From assembly GCF_900496995.4 (NCBI RefSeq), contig NC_044009.1, forward strand, positions 9,642,001 through 9,706,000: 64,000 nucleotides of DNA. The letters are read 5' to 3'. Of the stretch, positions 59,245 to 64,000 are shown piece by piece; the first letter of the stretch is position 1; the number at the start of each line of letters is the position of its first letter. Position numbers and translations under genes: made by a program. Source of the DNA: Aquila chrysaetos chrysaetos. Its lineage: Eukaryota > Chordata > Aves > Accipitriformes > Accipitridae. Below the pieces are notes generated by a model that searched no databases, had not been told where the DNA came from, and saw nothing but the letters and a program-made list of their open reading frames with translations.

Positions 59245-60700
59245 TCAATCTCTTTTCACATGGGTTACCATTCTTCCTGTTTGAGCCTTCTGATCCCCCT
59301 TGTTCCTTGGGCATTCCTTTTTCCAATGACCGAATTTCTTATACAAAGCACATTGATCCTTGCCCAGTTGGGGCAAGTCTCGTCTAGGCCCTCTTCCTCT
59401 TTCTTCCTGGATAACAGCCATTAATTTTTTTTGCCCTTGCCTATATCCTTCCTCTCTGTTACTAAATACTCTCCATGCTTCATCCAACAATGTTTCTAAA
59501 TTCCTACTCTCTGTAGGTCGTAATTTCTGAAGTTTACGCCTTATATCCCTTGTAGATTGACCCAAAAACAGGGAGACTAATTGTTGTATTCCTACCTCTG
59601 ACCCAGGATCTAGCGGTGTGCAGCGGCGCATTACATCCCTCAGTCGATCCAGGAATTCAGATGGAGACTCGGAAGGACTCTGTTTAACTGCATATAAAGC
59701 TGACCAATTTATAGGTTTTGGGATTGCTCTTTTCATTCCTTTTGCAATCTACTCCTGATACCCCTGTAATCTTTCCATATGTGCAGATCTATTAACATCT
59801 CACTTTGGGTCTTGGAGAGGGAAATATTCCTTAATGTCCCCTCCTGTAATCTTATAATGATCTTCAGCAAGGTTCCCTGCTGTTTTTAAAAATCAGCTGT
59901 TTCTCTGTCTCAGTCATATATTCCAATAATAGCTGTATATCCTTCCAATCAGGGTTATGCTGTTTTACAATAAATTAGAAATGCTTAGTTACACCTATCG
60001 GATCACTCCTATAATCTTTTGCAACCTTTTTCCATTCCACTAGGTCAGCAGTAGAAAAGGGTACTTTGATTAACATCGTCCCCCCATCCGGCCCCACTGC
60101 TTCTCGGAGAGGTGCTTGTAAAGCTGTTGAGGTAGTTTTCTTCCTAGTACGGGAAGATACAGGGTTGTTCGGGGGGGTCGGAGTTCTATCCGAGTCTGCA
60201 TCCTGTTCCTGTGATCGAGGGGGAGGCTGAAACAAATCAGTTAGATCTTGTTCTGGTACCTGATGGATTATATTTGCCTTAGTACATCTTTGTCCAATAC
60301 TACATGCTGAACAACACCGCCTCAGTTTCTCTCTAAGCTCCTTGTTGTTCTCTCGCTCAAGTGCAAGCACCATGGGGTCCTGTGGGGATACCATTCCACA
60401 GTCCCTTTGCCACTCCGGATGGTTTCGGAGGGTGAAAAACATGTCTGCATACGAAACCTCATCTTATTTTCCTTCTCTCCTTAAAAACAGCATTAGTTGT
60501 AATAGAGTATTATAATCTATTGACCCATTAAGTGGCCACTTAGCATCACCTTCTAAATTATACAACAGTCATCATTGATTGCAGTATTTAATAAGGTTCT
60601 TTTTACTTTCCGTACCTCCGGTCCCAACAATATCTTTCCAGTGGGCAATTACACAACCCAAAGGACTCTTCCTCAATACTCCTCCTTGATTGTTTCCCAT
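59245..60700 (-). pseudogene. gag: gag of provirus B
   Basis: Same domain order as in A: a possible MGNNQGG start at 60700, matrix, capsid (VPFSTADLVEWKKVAKDY region near 60000-60075) and nucleocapsid with the altered knuckle CALYKKFGHWKKEC (Tyr for Cys). Stops at 60574-60572, 60466-60464, 59802-59800 and 59751-59749 and a capsid frameshift near 59885 match those of A. The TGA of A at 48386 is an Arg codon here. The terminal TGA, again followed by CGG, leads directly into protease. Confidence 0.9.
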
Positions 60701-60904
60701 CATAGAAGTGTGGAATTTGGGAAAACACTCAAGGCAGTCTGGTTTCCGTCTGTTAGATGTACAGTACCACCTCCTTTCACAAGATTTACACTTCAACAAA
60801 ACCCAAGCCGGATGCTAATTGCTATTATATAGTCCAGTTGCAAGCCCACATACAAAACAGGGAATCACCCCTATTAAGACATAAAGACATTCACACATTA
60901 ACAA

Positions 60905-61004
60905 NNNNNNNNNNNNNNNNNNNNNNNNNNNNNNNNNNNNNNNNNNNNNNNNNNNNNNNNNNNNNNNNNNNNNNNNNNNNNNNNNNNNNNNNNNNNNNNN
61001 NNNN
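60905..61004. other. Assembly gap of 100 N
   Basis: Exactly 100 N, the conventional length for a gap of unknown size. By comparison with provirus A it should hide at least about 1.2 kb: the rest of the leader and the 5' LTR of provirus B, and possibly part of the next element. Confidence 0.98.
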
Positions 61005-61754
61005 CAGTAACATTCCCCTTTGAAAGTGTTGAAAATTATGTCATACTTCACTCATCTATCTAACATTTATTTATTATTATTTATGAGAGGTAATGATTGT
61101 TTTCGGCATATACTGGTGGGTGGAACTATTATCTGGTGGAAAACAATGGGAAATCTCTCATGATCATGCGATTATTATATTTCTGTTGATAAATGGTTTT
61201 TTAGACAAGCCTATAGTAGCATGATCATCGAAAAGACAATTAGTAACAGAAAACAAGTTTTGATTATAGGACGTATTTTACCAAGAGTTCAGATTTCATC
61301 TCCAGCTACTAAAAATTTTCTTAACTAATCTTTGACATATTTCTTCATAGTTCAGTTACTTTGAGACATTTTTTGAATTTCTATACAAGCGGCCATATTT
61401 TAAGGCTGCAGCTAAAAGAGGAATTCTTCGTTGCTGGGTCTTAGTACTATAATAATAAAATTTTTACATCTACACCAAGATACTGATTTCTTTTTTTTTC
61501 ATAATGAACTGCCTCTGTCGTCTAGATGGCTAGGTCGTATTTAGTCACTGCTTTTGTTTGCAATAGGTGGTTTTGTTTAATGTTCCAGGGTAGTTAAAAG
61601 TTATAGTTAAAATTCTGAAGGAATAGATTTTTCTCACTGTTTTTTTGGTTATCGGCAAACAAGCAAGAATTTGGTAACAATTGTTGCCAGCTGGCAAATC
61701 TCTTAATTAATCTTAAATCAAATTTGTTTTGGAATTTTTTTTTCAGGAAGGTAA
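61005..61754 (-). other. AT-rich sequence, possibly env relic of provirus C
   Basis: It lies where env of the third provirus would be, but I cannot align it to env of A or B. It is AT-rich with no usable open frame. The assignment is positional only. Confidence 0.25.
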
Positions 61755-64000
61755 TCATTGTTGTTTCACGTGCTTGTTTCTAATCATAAATCCAGTCCGG
61801 GTGTCACCATCATTACTGCCGAACTTAATATAAAAGAACAAGAACAACAGATATGAAAAAATTAGACCATGTTTCAGAGTCAGTTTTAAAGTCTTTGGAT
61901 CGGCTAATAATTTTTCATGGAGAGTGTCGTCATTCGCTTGAGTAGTGTATCCAAACATCCGATGTTCTGCAATTTTAATCGCGTGAAGGTTGGTTAACAG
62001 TATATGGAAGGTTCTTTCCAACGTTCCTGCAGGGGTTTGGAAGTCACGTTTTCACATGGACATAGTCTCCTGGTTGTAATCCTGCCACTGGAACTCCAGG
62101 GGAAATGGTCTAGTCTACAACAATGCTCTCCGAATTGGCAGTCAAAGTTTCCACTAGGAAGCAAATAGTATGACACATCTTGTTTCCCTTTACCGCATGT
62201 CGGGTTTGGTTTGGAGATTCATAAGGTTCTCATAACAATTAATCATAAGGACTGACTGAGGTTCCACTCTTGGCTGTACTCTGATCCGTTCCTAAGTCAA
62301 TGAATTGTTTGAGGTCATTTAAATTTAGTCTCTTGACAAATTTTGACTTATTTGTCTTTAAAGGTTTTGCTTCATTCTTCTATTTCCCACTGGATTGGGG
62401 AATCCATGGGGTATGCAAATCCCATGGGGATACCCAGAATTGTTAACATTGGAACAACTCTGCAACCAAGTGTGGACCTCTGTCAGAGAAATTCTAATAG
62501 GAACTATAAACCTTGGAATTATTTATCGTAGTAACCATTTTACTATTCCTTTGTGCGTGTGGGAACCGACAGGGGAAAAGCTTCTGGACATCATGTAAAA
62601 GTATTCAAACCCCCACCAGGATGTACCGATACCCATCTGTCCAGGTAGTTCTGAAAAATCTACTTGCCAATAATCTCCAGGCTCCGTTAGATTTTATTCG
62701 AACCCATTTGAACCTTTTTCCTGATATTGGATTATTTTTCAACATACTTCACCATTATGCAGTTATTATTTTAGCGTATTCTAACATTCTGAGTGATACC
62801 ACTTGTTTTGTAAGGAAGTTACTAAGGCTTCTTGTCTCTCCAGTGGACACTCCTGATGCTTTGTTTGAATATTTCTCTCCTTCCCCCCCCCCCCCCCCAA
62901 AAAGGGTGGAAGGGTTGGTGGAACTAATACCTGTCCTTAGGTGTTACCCACCATCCGGCTAGGTTTTTCTTAGCATTTAATAATTGACCTAGCTATATCC
63001 TCCTCTGAGTTATTTTCGTTTTTCCCTAGGGAAGAGAGTTACTGTTTTGGAGGGAATTATTAATGCTATTGCAATGCTCATTTTGTTTGTTACCTTCTTG
63101 CCGTTTGTCGGCTTAAATTTATTTCCAGTGATTTTCTTTGTGTGTCTAATCTGATGTGTTTACTAGTGTATGAGTGTTACCTGATCTGGTCTGAACTGCT
63201 CGTAATAATTGTAATTTCATCTTGGTGGTTTAATATATTGATCCCTGGGAGGACAATAATCTCTTCTTTCCACAATGCTTGCATGGACCAGGTACCACTC
63301 AAAAAGCATACTTTGAATCTGTCTAAATATTTACTTTCCTTTCCTCGCTTAGTTTAAAAGCCGAATCAAAGCAATAAGTTCCGTTTCTGAGCTGAGGCGG
63401 TACTTGGAATGCTTCTGCTTTCTATAACGGTGGTTGTCTGTGTTACCGCATATCAGTGTATCGAACTCTGTTCTACCAAAGCGTTACCATCTGTAACATG
63501 TTCCCAGTCCGGTCGCTCCAATGTACATCCTTCAATCTTCCCGGACTGGAAATAAAAAGAATCAATAGCAGCCAGGCAATCATGTTCCATTATCCTCCTC
63601 CTCTATGGAACTTACAAACACAGCTGGATTTGCCAGGTTGTTGCTTTTAAAATGACATCATCTTGTAATATACTGGGTATGTCATCATTATTGCTCGGAG
63701 ATAGCTAGTGTCTCCCTTTGTTCTAGAACCAGTTTGGACCATGTGTGGACATAGACTGTTATTGTTTTCCCAAAGTCAATCCGAGCTTTTGTATAATCAT
63801 CACTGTTGCAGCCACTGCTCTAGACAATTTGGCTGCTACTCTGTACTCACTGTGTCCAGTTGTTTGGAGAAGTAGTTTTTGGGGATGGTCGTTTCCAGCT
63901 CCGCCCTTTTGGTTAAACACCAAGTGTCAGTTGTGTCTTTCATGAACGAACAGCTGAAAATATTAAGTTAAATCAGGGAGGCCTAAGCAGGTGTAACATT
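61755..64000 (-). pseudogene. pol: Old pol remnant of a third provirus (C)
   Basis: The minus-strand frame at 62021-61755 (HILLTNLHAIKIAEHRMFGY) matches the integrase C-terminal region of proviruses A and B. Going right, short blocks of the plus strand line up in order with provirus B: 'catagtctcctggttgtaat' (62063), the integrase core near 62350-62430, 'tctgaaaaatctacttgcca' near 62650, RNase H near 63290-63500, and the RT-RNase H connection near 63790-63900. The copy is saturated with substitutions, indels and stops, so it is much older than A and B. It is a distinct member of the same lineage and continues beyond the window. Confidence 0.8.
62883..62898. repeat. Poly-C run of 16
   Basis: Sixteen C residues followed by aaaaaggg inside the old pol remnant. 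It is absent from the matching place in provirus B, so it is a later expansion. Confidence 0.9.

Larger units (their letters stand above)
54564..60904 (-). mobile_element. Provirus B, same family, inverted relative to A
   Basis: Read on the minus strand it has leader, gag, pro-pol and env and then runs into the truncated LTR of provirus A, without its own polypurine tract or 3' LTR. The right end is cut by the assembly gap, where its 5' LTR and primer-binding site should be. The last bases before the gap correspond to the leader of A near 47707. Gag and pol match A closely. The surface part of env does not. Compared with A it lacks about 195 bases at the start of gag, between short direct repeats (tgggaaaca). 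Confidence 0.93.

Overview
The window looks like genomic DNA from a bird. Several CR1 LINE fragments, the characteristic avian LINE, lie on both strands, with an avian-style collection of LTR elements, sparse genes with small introns, and one 100-N assembly gap (60905-61004). There are no operons, CRISPR arrays or other prokaryotic features. The species cannot be read from the sequence.

Region 1 (1-24.2 kb) is gene-poor. Its one convincing gene is a complete three-exon guanylin-family prepropeptide gene on the minus strand (coding 17506-21761, 110 aa) with TATA box, signal peptide, prodomain cysteine pair, four-cysteine hormone core and an AATAAA overlapping the stop codon. Region 2 (24.2-32.3 kb) holds CR1 fragments, two minus-strand exons of a USP36/USP42-type deubiquitinase that are broken at the catalytic Cys box (28103-29262), a 179-180 bp tandem array, and a final CR1 3' end.

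Region 3 (32.3-41.4 kb) mixes LTRs with an unidentified gene: a solo LTR with a perfect 5-bp target duplication; a CR1 pol copy split by another LTR; a plus-strand repeat-rich gene or pseudogene (about 36.0-40.0 kb) with 42-48 aa repeats, a lysine-rich nuclear signal and several breaks; and an old env fragment with a likely LTR. Region 4 (41.4-46.5 kb) carries two exon remnants resembling CWF19L1 on the minus strand, a long polypurine tract and a CpG-island promoter with ZNF143-like and YY1-like sites.

Region 5 (46.5-64 kb) is retroviral. A class I (gammaretrovirus-like) provirus on the plus strand (46517-54567) is joined tail to tail to a second, closely related provirus on the minus strand (about 54564-60904). 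The gag-pol parts form a large inverted repeat of about 5 kb arms. The env surface parts differ strongly. The two share many inactivating lesions, so they descend from one already defective ancestor. The minus-strand copy keeps an uninterrupted 412-codon env ORF whose last residues come from the antisense strand of the neighbour's truncated LTR. Beyond the gap lies a third, much older minus-strand pol remnant.
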